From CAZDRI01 sp964508055 (GTDB lineage Bacteria; Pseudomonadota; Gammaproteobacteria; PS1; Pseudothioglobaceae): DNA of 14,251 bases. The translations under genes were made by a program, and so were the position numbers. The stretch covers positions 1 to 14,251 of the forward strand of contig CAZDRI010000034.1 of assembly GCA_964508055.1 (NCBI GenBank). The letters run 5' to 3'. Below, one piece after another: positions 1 through 6,982 of this stretch. The notes beneath the pieces were generated by a model, which was not told the origin of the DNA, did not search any database, and was given only the letters and a program-made list of their open reading frames with translations. Positions within the stretch are counted from its first letter, which is position 1; each line of letters starts with the position of its first letter.

Positions 1-33
1 ATATTTTATTTACTTAAATCAATAAGTTGTGAA

Positions 34-132
34 TTATTCAGGTTGGACTAAATAACCAGTAATCCAACCTAAAATATAATTATCGTTAACTCCCATTCCT
101 TCCATTTTTTTTACAGATTCATAATAACTCAT
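34..132 (-). CDS. Small protein of 32 aa, unknown function
   Basis: I do not recognise a named family with certainty. The frame starts MSYYESVKKMEGMG and ends GYLVQPE before a TAA at 36-34. It is supported by a Shine-Dalgarno AGGAG (minus strand, 146-142) nine bases upstream of the ATG. That is one of the few strong ribosome sites in this window, where most genes have none. The peptide is soluble, with no membrane segment; its first 14 residues could form a charged helix (E5, K8, K9, E11) followed by an aromatic-rich W/Y segment. It may be a shortened member of a longer family whose C-terminus has been lost, but I cannot test that here. It is divergent from uvrD, with 105 bp between the two start codons. 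The last third of the gene contains an 8-bp inverted repeat. Existence is fairly likely; function is unknown. Confidence 0.55.
   Translation of the reverse strand: MSYYESVKKMEGMGVNDNYILGWITGYLVQPE
40..70. repeat. 8-bp perfect inverted repeat in the 3' part of the small gene
   Basis: AGGTTGGA (40-47) and TCCAACCT (63-70) pair perfectly around a 15-base loop. This is GC-richer than its surroundings. Neither side is followed by a T-run on either strand, so it does not look like a standard intrinsic terminator. It lies within the last codons of the 32-aa gene and could simply be chance, an mRNA-stabilising hairpin or a protein-binding site. Confidence 0.5.
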
Positions 133-161
133 AAAATAATACTCCTAGATGTGTCTATAAT

Positions 162-189
162 TTGTTAATCTAATTTTTAACTATATAAG
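162..189 (+). promoter_or_regulatory. Candidate sigma-70 promoter of uvrD
   Basis: TTGTTA (162-167, 4/6 to the -35 consensus) and TATAAG (184-189, 5/6 to the -10 consensus) are separated by 16 bp. They would give a leader of about 40 bases before the uvrD ATG. In such AT-rich DNA, matches of this quality also occur by chance. Confidence 0.35.
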
Positions 190-237
190 AAAAAGCTGAT
201 ATTCTATCTATTTTTTATAAAAAATCAAGAAAATATA

Positions 238-2373
238 ATGTATTCTAAAAAAAATTCCACAGATTTAAATGACAGACAAAAATTAGCTGTAACTTTAGAG
301 ACTGATAAAAATTCATTAATATTAGCTGGTGCAGGTAGTGGTAAAACTAGAGTTTTAACTTATAGAATAGCACATTTAATTATTAATAATAATTTGAATG
401 CAACTAATATCTTAGCTGTAACATTTACTAATAAGGCAGCTAATGAAATGAAAGTTAGATTAGAGACTTTATTAAAGCGCCCAGTTATGAATATGTGGAT
501 TGGCACTTTTCATTCTATTGCTCATAGATTATTACGCATACATCATAATGAGGCTAAATTAACTGCAAACTTTCAAATACTAGACGCCCAAGACCAACTG
601 CGTTTAGTTAAAAAGATAATAAAAGAATTAAATATTGATGAAAGTAAATTTCAGCCTAAGAAAGTACAGTGGTTTATTAACAATCAAAAAGATGAGGGTA
701 AAAGAGCAAAGGATATAGACCCAGAATATAATTATTTTTTAAAACAAGCTGTAAAAATATATGAAAAATACGAATCTTATTGTAATAGAGAAGGATTGGT
801 TGATTTTGCTGAATTGTTATTAAAAGCACATGAATTATTAAGAGACAATAAAGACTTGTTAGAGCTTTATCAAAATAAATTTAAGCATATATTAGTTGAT
901 GAATTTCAAGATACTAACCAAATTCAATACGCTTTTATCAGACTTTTATATGGTAAAAATAATAGTGTTTTTTGTGTAGGTGACGATGATCAATCTATAT
1001 ATGGGTGGAGAGGAGCTAAGATTGAAAATATCTTAAAATATGAAACAGATTTTGCCCCAGTTATTATGATAAGATTAGAGCAAAACTACCGTTCTAGTGC
1101 TAATATCTTAAAAGCATCAAATGCTCTTATAAGTAATAATAAAGATAGGTTGGGTAAATCTCTGTGGACTGCTGGTAAAGATGGAGATTTAATTGATGTA
1201 TATGATGCTACAAGTGATTTAGATGAAGCTAATTATGTAGCTCAAACAATTGAAGAATATTTAACTAGTGGAGGTAGTCTTGTAGATTTAGCGGTGTTAT
1301 ATCGCACTAATGCTCAATCAAGAGTCATAGAAGATGCTTTAATAAAAAGACAAATAGCATACACTATATATGGAGGTATGCGTTTTTTTGATAGAGCAGA
1401 GATTAAAAATGCACTATGTTATTTAAGGATGGTAGTAAATCCAAGTGACAATCAAGCATTTGAAAGAATTGTTAACTTCCCAACAAGAGGTATTGGTAAT
1501 CAAAGCATAAACAAAATAACAACTTTTGCAAATAAAAATAATACTTCTTATTGGTTGGCAAGTAAAAATATTGCACCAAACCTAGCACCAAGAGCAAAAA
1601 ATGCTATTTTAAGCTTCATTAATTTGATAGAAGAAATAACAAATGATGTTATTAATTTAGAATTAGCTCAAAAAATTGAACATATAATTAAAGCTAGCTC
1701 TTTATTGAGTTTTTATAATAATGATAAAACTGATGTTATAAAAAGCAAAGCTAAAAATCTAGAAGAATTAATTATTGCAGCTAGTCAATATAAACATGAA
1801 GATGATAGTATAGATGAGACATTAGGTTTTTTAACTCTTACAACACTTGATAGTGATATTAAAAGTAGTGAAAAAGATGACTCTAAAAGAGTAAAACTTA
1901 TGACTATTCATGCTGCAAAAGGCTTAGAGTTTCAGGAGGTATTTTTAATAGGTATGGAAGAAGATTTATTTCCATCTATTCAAAGCAAAGACGACCCTAA
2001 TCAAATAAGTGAAGAAAGGAGATTATGCTATGTAGCAATGACAAGAGCAATGCGGAGACTACATTTAAGCTATGCTGAAAAACGCTTTCATAGAGGGCAA
2101 ACTTATTTCTCATACCCATCAAGATTTATCCAAGAAATCCCAGAAGAATATTTGAATTACCTAGATAATTTTAATGCTAAAAACTACACCACAAAAATTG
2201 AAAACTCTAATGCAGAATTTAAAGTTGGCAGTTTAGTCCGACATAATAAATTTGGTTTAGGCACTATACTTAATTGTGAGGGAAGTGGTGAGACTTCAAG
2301 AGTACAAGTTAACTTTAAAAATTATGGTACTAAATGGTTAATAACTTCTTATGCAAATTTAGAAGTTCAGTAA
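238..2373 (+). CDS. uvrD: DNA helicase II UvrD
   Basis: This is an SF1A 3'-to-5' DNA helicase acting in nucleotide excision repair (displacing the incised oligonucleotide and UvrC), in methyl-directed mismatch repair and in clearing protein-DNA roadblocks. Visible motifs are Walker A AGAGSGKT (30-37), motif II DEFQDT (D221/E222), motif III GDDDQSIYGWRGA (248-260), motif IV QNYRSS (about 282), motif V TIHAAKGLEF (about 555) and motif VI RRLCYVAMTRA (about 595). The C-terminal Tudor-like RNA-polymerase-binding segment VGSLVRHNKFGLGTIL is present, and the end (KWLITSYANLE) matches gammaproteobacterial UvrD rather than Rep. Length is 711 aa against about 720 in E. coli. The ATG at 238 is the earliest possible start, since the frame is closed just upstream; it has no clear Shine-Dalgarno. 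The 3' end overlaps the convergent pilD by 7 bp. Confidence 0.95.
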   Translation: MYSKKNSTDLNDRQKLAVTLETDKNSLILAGAGSGKTRVLTYRIAHLIINNNLNATNILAVTFTNKAANEMKVRLETLLKRPVMNMWIGTFHSIAHRLLRIHHNEAKLTANFQILDAQDQLRLVKKIIKELNIDESKFQPKKVQWFINNQKDEGKRAKDIDPEYNYFLKQAVKIYEKYESYCNREGLVDFAELLLKAHELLRDNKDLLELYQNKFKHILVDEFQDTNQIQYAFIRLLYGKNNSVFCVGDDDQSIYGWRGAKIENILKYETDFAPVIMIRLEQNYRSSANILKASNALISNNKDRLGKSLWTAGKDGDLIDVYDATSDLDEANYVAQTIEEYLTSGGSLVDLAVLYRTNAQSRVIEDALIKRQIAYTIYGGMRFFDRAEIKNALCYLRMVVNPSDNQAFERIVNFPTRGIGNQSINKITTFANKNNTSYWLASKNIAPNLAPRAKNAILSFINLIEEITNDVINLELAQKIEHIIKASSLLSFYNNDKTDVIKSKAKNLEELIIAASQYKHEDDSIDETLGFLTLTTLDSDIKSSEKDDSKRVKLMTIHAAKGLEFQEVFLIGMEEDLFPSIQSKDDPNQISEERRLCYVAMTRAMRRLHLSYAEKRFHRGQTYFSYPSRFIQEIPEEYLNYLDNFNAKNYTTKIENSNAEFKVGSLVRHNKFGLGTILNCEGSGETSRVQVNFKNYGTKWLITSYANLEVQ

Positions 2374-3116
2374 TAAAGCCTAATTTCTGGAAAGAATAAT
2401 AAAACAAATCCAGCTATTATTAAGAAAGGTCCAAATGCAAAGGGCTGGGATTTTTTTTGCCTGCTTAATAAAGCATATAAAATACCAAGTATTGATGCTA
2501 TTAGCAGTATTGGAGTTATACTTGAGATACCAAACCAAGCACCAAAAGCTGCAGTTAATTTAAAATCACCATAGCCCATACCCTCTCTTTTTAATATTAA
2601 TTTAAACACCCAATAAATAGTCCACAATGCCAAATAGCCAAACATAGCTCCTAATATTGCCTCATTAATTGGACTAAATTTAGCATCCATATTAATTATT
2701 AAGCCAAACCATAAAAGACTAATAGTAAGAATATCTGGCAGTATTTTTTCATTAATATCTATTACAAAAAGAGAAATTAAAGTGTAACAAAATATTAAAA
2801 TAAGAAAAGAATCAAAATTTATACCAAATTTAATAACTACTAAAAAAGTTAAAATACTACTTGCAAACTCAACTAAGGGATATTGAATAGATATATTAGT
2901 ATTACAGTTTTTGCATTTACCCCTTTGGATTATATAACTTAGGATTGGTATTAATTCTATTGCTGTTAAATCACTCTTGCATACAGGACAAAATGAACGA
3001 TATGGTTTAAATATATTAATATCTTCAGCAAATAATTGTTTAGGTAGACGGTGTATTATTACATTAAGAAAACTACCAATAATTAAGCCAAATATTAAAG
3101 CTAATGTTATATCCAT
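2367..3116 (-). CDS. pilD: Prepilin leader peptidase / N-methyltransferase (PilD)
   Basis: Inner-membrane aspartic peptidase (family A24) that cleaves type IV prepilins and type II secretion pseudopilins after their leader glycine and N-methylates the new N-terminus. Numbered from the ATG at 3116, it shows the GSFLNVIIHRLP start typical of the family and the cytoplasmic zinc domain with two CxxC pairs (C43/C46 and C68/C71). It also shows the first catalytic Asp in VIDINEKILPD (D120), the second in the GYGD motif (D184), and about seven to eight hydrophobic segments. It is 249 aa, somewhat shorter than the usual 280-290. A longer start at 3161 (264 aa) is possible; I prefer 3116 because family members begin close to the GSFLN helix, but neither start has a Shine-Dalgarno. 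A TATAAT on the minus strand (3188-3183) may start its own transcript downstream of glmU. No pilin genes are in the window, so the substrates lie elsewhere. Confidence 0.92.
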   Translation of the reverse strand: MDITLALIFGLIIGSFLNVIIHRLPKQLFAEDINIFKPYRSFCPVCKSDLTAIELIPILSYIIQRGKCKNCNTNISIQYPLVEFASSILTFLVVIKFGINFDSFLILIFCYTLISLFVIDINEKILPDILTISLLWFGLIINMDAKFSPINEAILGAMFGYLALWTIYWVFKLILKREGMGYGDFKLTAAFGAWFGISSITPILLIASILGILYALLSRQKKSQPFAFGPFLIIAGFVLLFFPEIRLYY

Positions 3117-3221
3117 ATAAATTTTTAGCGTAGTGATTGATAATGCGATAACAACAAGCATTACAATTTTTAAAAAGCACTAATTATAATTTAAAAAAAT
3201 AATTTTAATTGATAAGAGTTG

Positions 3222-4586
3222 TTATTTTTTACTTGGGCGTTTCCAATTATCAACAGTTATTTGTTTTGCTCTAGTGATGGTTAATTTATCCTCTGCTACA
3301 TTTTTACTTATTGTAGAACCAGCACCGATAGTTGCATTTTTATGAATTGTAACTGGAGCAATAAGTTGAGTATCTGAGCCTACAAATACATTATCTTCAA
3401 TAATTGTTTGGTGTTTATTAGCTCCATCATAATTACAAGTTATACAACCGGCACCGATATTTACATTATCACCAATTGTGCTATCGCCTAAGTAGCTTAA
3501 ATGACTAGCTTTTGAACCATTACCTACAGTTGTTTTTTTCGTTTCTACAAAATTACCAACCTTAGCATTATTGTTAAAAACACTACCTTCTCTTATGCGT
3601 GCAAATGGACCTATAGTTACATTTTCTTTTATAGTTGCCATCTCCACTATAGAGTTTGCAAGTATTTTAGAATTATTACCTATGATGGAATTTCTAATAA
3701 TAGTATTTGCTTCAATTTCAACATTATCAGCTAATATAACATCTCCCTCTATAATTACATTTATATCTATCTTACAATCTTTACCAAATTTTATTGTGCC
3801 TCTTAAATCAAAACGATTTAAGTCATTTATGTGCAAGCCTTGTTCTGCTAGTTGGCACGCTTTTTGTAATTGATATACTTTTTCTAATTCTGCTAATTGT
3901 TTTTTATCGTTTATCCCCATAATTTCATACTCATCTTTTGATATTATTGACATAACTTGTAGCTCATCCTTCACAGCTAAACCTATAATATCAGTTAAAT
4001 AAAATTCACCTTTAGCATTATTTGATTTCAACATAACTAAGTATTTATTTAAATGCTTAGCTTTAATAGCCATAATCCCACTATTTATTTCTTTTATTTT
4101 AAGCTCTTCTCTGCTTGCATCTTTATGCTCTACTATTGCTTTTACATTATTATCTTTATCTCTTAGGATACGACCATAGTTAAAAGGATTAGCTAATAAG
4201 GCTGAAAGTATACATATATCAGCTATGTTTAGAGTTTCAATAAGTTTTGCTAAGGTTGTAGATTTTATAAGTGGGACATCACCATAGAGTATTAGCACAT
4301 TATCATTATCGTTAATATTAGGCATTGCTTGCATTACTGCATGCCCAGTGCCCTTTTGCTCTTTTTGCATTACCCAAGAAATATTTTTATCATTAGTACT
4401 TTTTCTAACCATAGCGCCAAGATGACCATATATAACACTTATTTTAGGACTAATTTCTTTAGCTTTATCTAATACATGTTGCAATAATGATTTATCTGCA
4501 AGTTTATGTAAGACTTTTGGGATATTAGAATTCATTCTTGTCCCAGCACCAGCAGCAAGAATAATAGTTTGAGTATTAGCATTCAT
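3222..4586 (-). CDS. glmU: Bifunctional GlmU: GlcNAc-1-P uridyltransferase / GlcN-1-P acetyltransferase
   Basis: Cytoplasmic enzyme making UDP-GlcNAc: the C-terminal half acetylates glucosamine-1-phosphate with acetyl-CoA, then the N-terminal half transfers UMP from UTP. The product feeds peptidoglycan and lipid A. The N-terminal nucleotidyltransferase shows LAAGAGTRM (10-18), K24, Q74, GTGHA (79-83) and YGDVPL with the metal ligand D103. From about residue 250 come left-handed beta-helix hexapeptide repeats (for example ANTIIRNSIIGNNSKI). The acetyltransferase site contains SHLSYLGD with catalytic H362 and the NIGAGCITCNYDG loop. Length is 454 aa against 456 in E. coli. It lies 45 bp downstream of thiE in the same reading frame, separated from it by a single TAA. 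An AGGT about 12 bases before the ATG is a poor ribosome site, so translation may rely partly on coupling or on AT-rich unstructured mRNA. Confidence 0.96.
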   Translation of the reverse strand: MNANTQTIILAAGAGTRMNSNIPKVLHKLADKSLLQHVLDKAKEISPKISVIYGHLGAMVRKSTNDKNISWVMQKEQKGTGHAVMQAMPNINDNDNVLILYGDVPLIKSTTLAKLIETLNIADICILSALLANPFNYGRILRDKDNNVKAIVEHKDASREELKIKEINSGIMAIKAKHLNKYLVMLKSNNAKGEFYLTDIIGLAVKDELQVMSIISKDEYEIMGINDKKQLAELEKVYQLQKACQLAEQGLHINDLNRFDLRGTIKFGKDCKIDINVIIEGDVILADNVEIEANTIIRNSIIGNNSKILANSIVEMATIKENVTIGPFARIREGSVFNNNAKVGNFVETKKTTVGNGSKASHLSYLGDSTIGDNVNIGAGCITCNYDGANKHQTIIEDNVFVGSDTQLIAPVTIHKNATIGAGSTISKNVAEDKLTITRAKQITVDNWKRPSKK

Positions 4587-4631
4587 AAAACAGATTTTAC
4601 CTATAAAAAAATCACATGTAAGTGCAAAAAA

Positions 4632-5192
4632 TTAAGCAGCAGATATCATTGCAACGCTATCAGCACCATGTTTTAAAACTTTATGTTTGTTAGTATTATT
4701 AATACCTCCTATAGCAACAATTGGTATAGTCAGTAGTTTTTTTGCTTTAGATATTATATTTAAAGCACATGGAGTTGCATTAGGCTTAGTAGGTGAGTGA
4801 AATACAGCGCCAAATGCAACATAATCAGCACTATTTTTTTGTGCTTTTAGTGCCAGGTTGATACTATTATGACAAGTAATGCCTATAATTTTATTTTCTC
4901 CTAAATACTTTCTAGCAGTTTTAATGTCAACATCATTTTGACCAAGATGAACACCATCAGCGTTTATTATTTTTGCAAGCTCTATATCGTCATTTATAAT
5001 AAATAAGGTATTATATTGTTTACATAATTTTTTCAACCTAAAAGCTTCAGATGTTTTAATTTGAGTATTTTTTATCTTTCTACGGTATTGGAGGATTTGA
5101 ATGTTTTTTTTTAAAATAAGTTTTAAAGCTTTAAAATTTATTTTTCTATTTGGTGTTATTACATGAAGTTTTGATATACTTTTTTGCCACAT
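4632..5192 (-). CDS. thiE: Thiamine phosphate synthase, short C-terminus
   Basis: Joins HMP-pyrophosphate and HET-phosphate to make thiamine phosphate. TIM-barrel landmarks in order are LHVITP (9-14), QYRRK (35-39), the Mg/PPi site INDD (66-69), ADGVHLGQND (78-87), GITCHN (104-109), HSPTK (132-136), AIGGIN (160-165) and the phosphate-binding end SVAMIS (179-184). It stops two residues later at 186 aa, whereas ThiE proteins usually run about 205-215 aa with a final helix after VAVIS. The active site is complete but the last roughly 20 residues are missing. The ATG at 5192 is the first possible start because a TAA lies two codons upstream, and it directly abuts the lptC ATG on the other strand. 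The paralogue TenI is an alternative, but the intact INDD and HLGQ.D motifs favour ThiE. Whether it is still active is open. Confidence 0.85.
   Translation of the reverse strand: MWQKSISKLHVITPNRKINFKALKLILKKNIQILQYRRKIKNTQIKTSEAFRLKKLCKQYNTLFIINDDIELAKIINADGVHLGQNDVDIKTARKYLGENKIIGITCHNSINLALKAQKNSADYVAFGAVFHSPTKPNATPCALNIISKAKKLLTIPIVAIGGINNTNKHKVLKHGADSVAMISAA
5172..5180 (+). promoter_or_regulatory. Candidate extended -10 promoter of the lpt operon inside thiE
   Basis: TGATATACT is a perfect extended -10 (TGn followed by TATACT, 5/6 to TATAAT). A start point about seven bases downstream (around 5187) would leave only about six bases before the lptC ATG at 5193, so the message would be nearly leaderless. 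The -35 region is poor (TTGGTG at 5150-5155, non-optimal spacing), as is tolerated for extended -10 promoters. It lies in codons 5-7 of thiE. Confidence 0.45.
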
Positions 5193-5762
5193 ATGTTAAT
5201 ACTTAAAAATAAAATATCTCTTTTAATAACAAGCATTATAGTCTTAATTATTGCTATTTTCATAATTATAAATACTTTTAATAAAGAAACTAAAATCAAA
5301 AAAATAACTGTAAATGAAATAGATAAAAAATCAAATATAACATATAAAGAAAAAATAGATAATTTTTATATGCAAGGGTTTAATTCTGATAACAAGTTAA
5401 GTTATAACCTTAGAGGAGAAGTATTTTATAGCTATGATAAAGCACCAAGTTTAATAGTAAAACCAAGAATGACTACAAATAACAAAGAAGGATGGAATAT
5501 TAAGGCAAGTAAAGCTTATGTTTATGCTGATAATAAAATTCAAGCCTTAGGTAGTATTAAAATAACAAAGGATTATTATAACCAGCTAATAAGAACATCA
5601 AAATTATGGATAGATACCAATAAAGAAATAGTTTCTACTGATAAAAAAATAGTATTTACTTCTAACTTAGGTTGGGTAAAAGCAAATGCTATGATAATGC
5701 ATACCAAAGAGAATAAAATAAAATTATTTAATGGAGTAGAAGGGCATTATGAGTTTAAGTAG
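5193..5762 (+). CDS. lptC: LPS export protein LptC
   Basis: Bitopic inner-membrane protein that receives LPS from the LptB2FG transporter and passes it to the periplasmic LptA bridge. Residues about 8-27 form one hydrophobic anchor (rich in I, L and V), followed by a periplasmic beta-jellyroll. Typical LptC phrasing includes YMQGFNSDNKLSYNLRGE, a central PRMTTNNKEGWNIKASKAYVY and a closing LFNGVEGHYE. Length is 189 aa from this ATG, against 191 in E. coli. A TTG at 5184 would add three residues, but I prefer the ATG. There is no Shine-Dalgarno. The ATG abuts the thiE start codon on the opposite strand. It is the first gene of lptC-lptA-lptB-tsaD-comM. The kdsC and kdsD genes that precede lptC in many gammaproteobacteria are absent here. 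Confidence 0.9.
   Translation: MLILKNKISLLITSIIVLIIAIFIIINTFNKETKIKKITVNEIDKKSNITYKEKIDNFYMQGFNSDNKLSYNLRGEVFYSYDKAPSLIVKPRMTTNNKEGWNIKASKAYVYADNKIQALGSIKITKDYYNQLIRTSKLWIDTNKEIVSTDKKIVFTSNLGWVKANAMIMHTKENKIKLFNGVEGHYEFK
5235..5263 (-). promoter_or_regulatory. Candidate thiE promoter inside lptC
   Basis: On the minus strand there is a perfect -10 TATAAT (5240-5235) and, 17 bp upstream, ATGAAA (5263-5258, 4/6 to TTGACA). Transcription would start near 5228, giving a leader of about 36 bases. No thiamine riboswitch could fit in so short a leader, and no Shine-Dalgarno is seen. The site lies inside the membrane-anchor codons of lptC, as it must, since there is no intergenic DNA. Confidence 0.4.
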
Positions 5763-6243
5763 ATATATCATTATTTTTTTAGCTATTACAACTAATGTAT
5801 ATGCTTTAATAATTGATAATAAAAAACCTATAGATATAGAAGCAAAAGAAGCTGAAATGAATAAAAAAATAGGCATTACTACCTATACTGGTAATGTAAT
5901 AATAACTCAAGGCTCACTTAAACTAACAGCTAATAAAGTAGATATTTTTCACGATGAGAAAGATGTAAAAAAAATAATTGCAATTGGTGATAATAAAAAA
6001 CTAGCTCAATACAAGCAACAAAGAGATAAACATAATGATTACATTTATGCTGAAGCAATTAGCATAACTTATTTAGTTAATGATAATTTTATAAAATTAA
6101 GAAATAAAGCAAGTCTAAAAAGAGGTGAAATAGATTCTTTTAGTGGTGATTATCTTGATTATGATATTGCTAAAGATAAGGTTTTAGCTAAGAAATCTAA
6201 AACAGGAAAAGACAGAGTTAAATTTAGAATTAAAGTTGATTGA
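5749..6243 (+). CDS. lptA: Periplasmic LPS transport protein LptA
   Basis: Periplasmic protein whose beta-jellyroll units stack head-to-tail between LptC and the outer-membrane LptD to form the LPS bridge. It starts with a signal peptide (MSLSRY, then a hydrophobic stretch, with likely cleavage after the VYA at residue 19). The OstA-type core follows: PIDIEAKEAEMNKK, TTYTGNVIITQGSLKLTANK, then DIFHDEKDVKKIIAIGD, and later GEIDSFSGDYLDYDIAKDKV. Length is 164 aa against 185 in E. coli. It overlaps the end of lptC by 14 bp, and an AAGG shortly before its ATG (within lptC) is a modest ribosome site, which suggests translational coupling. The C-terminal tail is short and lysine-rich. Confidence 0.93.
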   Translation: MSLSRYIIIFLAITTNVYALIIDNKKPIDIEAKEAEMNKKIGITTYTGNVIITQGSLKLTANKVDIFHDEKDVKKIIAIGDNKKLAQYKQQRDKHNDYIYAEAISITYLVNDNFIKLRNKASLKRGEIDSFSGDYLDYDIAKDKVLAKKSKTGKDRVKFRIKVD

Positions 6244-6244
6244 T

Positions 6245-6982
6245 ATGGCAAAAAATATTCTTTTTACAAAAAATTTATATAAAAAATATGGCAATAGAGT
6301 AATTGTAAAAGATGTATCTTTTTATGTAAGAAATGGTGAGGTTGTAAGTCTATTAGGACCTAATGGTGCTGGAAAAACTACTTGTTTTTATATGACAATT
6401 GGTTTGGTAAAAGCAGATGAGGGTAAGGTTTTTTTTAATAATGAAGAAATATCATATTTATCAATGCACAAAAGGGCAAGACTAGGTTTAGGCTATCTGC
6501 CACAAGAACCTTCTGTTTTTAGAAAACTAACTGTAGAAAAAAATATCCTAGCAATCCTACAAACTATAAAAAATATAGATGAAGAAGAACAAATTCATAG
6601 ATTAGAAGGGCTACTAAGAGAGCTTAACATTGAACATATAAGACATATAAATGGTATAAGTCTCTCAGGTGGTGAGAGAAGAAGAGTTGAAATAGCTAGA
6701 GCATTAGCAAAAGATCCAAAGTTTATTTTATTAGATGAACCATTTGCTGGAGTAGATCCAATATCAGTTAGCGATATTCAAGAAATTATTTTTTATCTAA
6801 GAGACAAAGGTATTGGTATTTTAATTACTGACCATAATGTTAGGGAAACATTAGACACCTGTAACCATTCTTATATTTTGCACGATGGAATTATTGTTGC
6901 CGAAGGCGATAAAAACCAAATATTGCAAAATGAAATTGTGCGTAAAGTTTACTTAGGTGAAGATTTTAATGACAGTTATTAA
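6245..6982 (+). CDS. lptB: LPS export ABC transporter ATPase LptB
   Basis: Cytoplasmic ATPase; two copies power LptFG to extract LPS from the inner membrane. Numbered from the ATG at 6245, it shows Walker A GPNGAGKTT (38-46), Q-loop Q87 in LPQEPS, signature LSGGE (140-144), Walker B ILLDEP with D164/E165, the LptB-typical FAGVDPISV and switch H197 in TDHNVRETL. It is 245 aa against 241 in E. coli. The ATG sits one base after the lptA TGA. A TTG at 6236 is an alternative start adding three residues but gives a less typical N-terminus. rpoN, which often follows lptB in proteobacteria, is replaced here by tsaD. lptF, lptG, lptD and lptE are not in the window. Confidence 0.95.
   Translation: MAKNILFTKNLYKKYGNRVIVKDVSFYVRNGEVVSLLGPNGAGKTTCFYMTIGLVKADEGKVFFNNEEISYLSMHKRARLGLGYLPQEPSVFRKLTVEKNILAILQTIKNIDEEEQIHRLEGLLRELNIEHIRHINGISLSGGERRRVEIARALAKDPKFILLDEPFAGVDPISVSDIQEIIFYLRDKGIGILITDHNVRETLDTCNHSYILHDGIIVAEGDKNQILQNEIVRKVYLGEDFNDSY

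Noticed and set aside
3571..3873. A 100-codon open frame on the plus strand
   Set aside because: It lies wholly inside glmU on the opposite strand, over the conserved hexapeptide-repeat region; it is a shadow frame with no ribosome site.
5193..5236. TPP riboswitch for thiE
   Set aside because: The leader available to thiE is about 36 bases inside lptC, far too short for a THI box, and none of its conserved blocks are visible.
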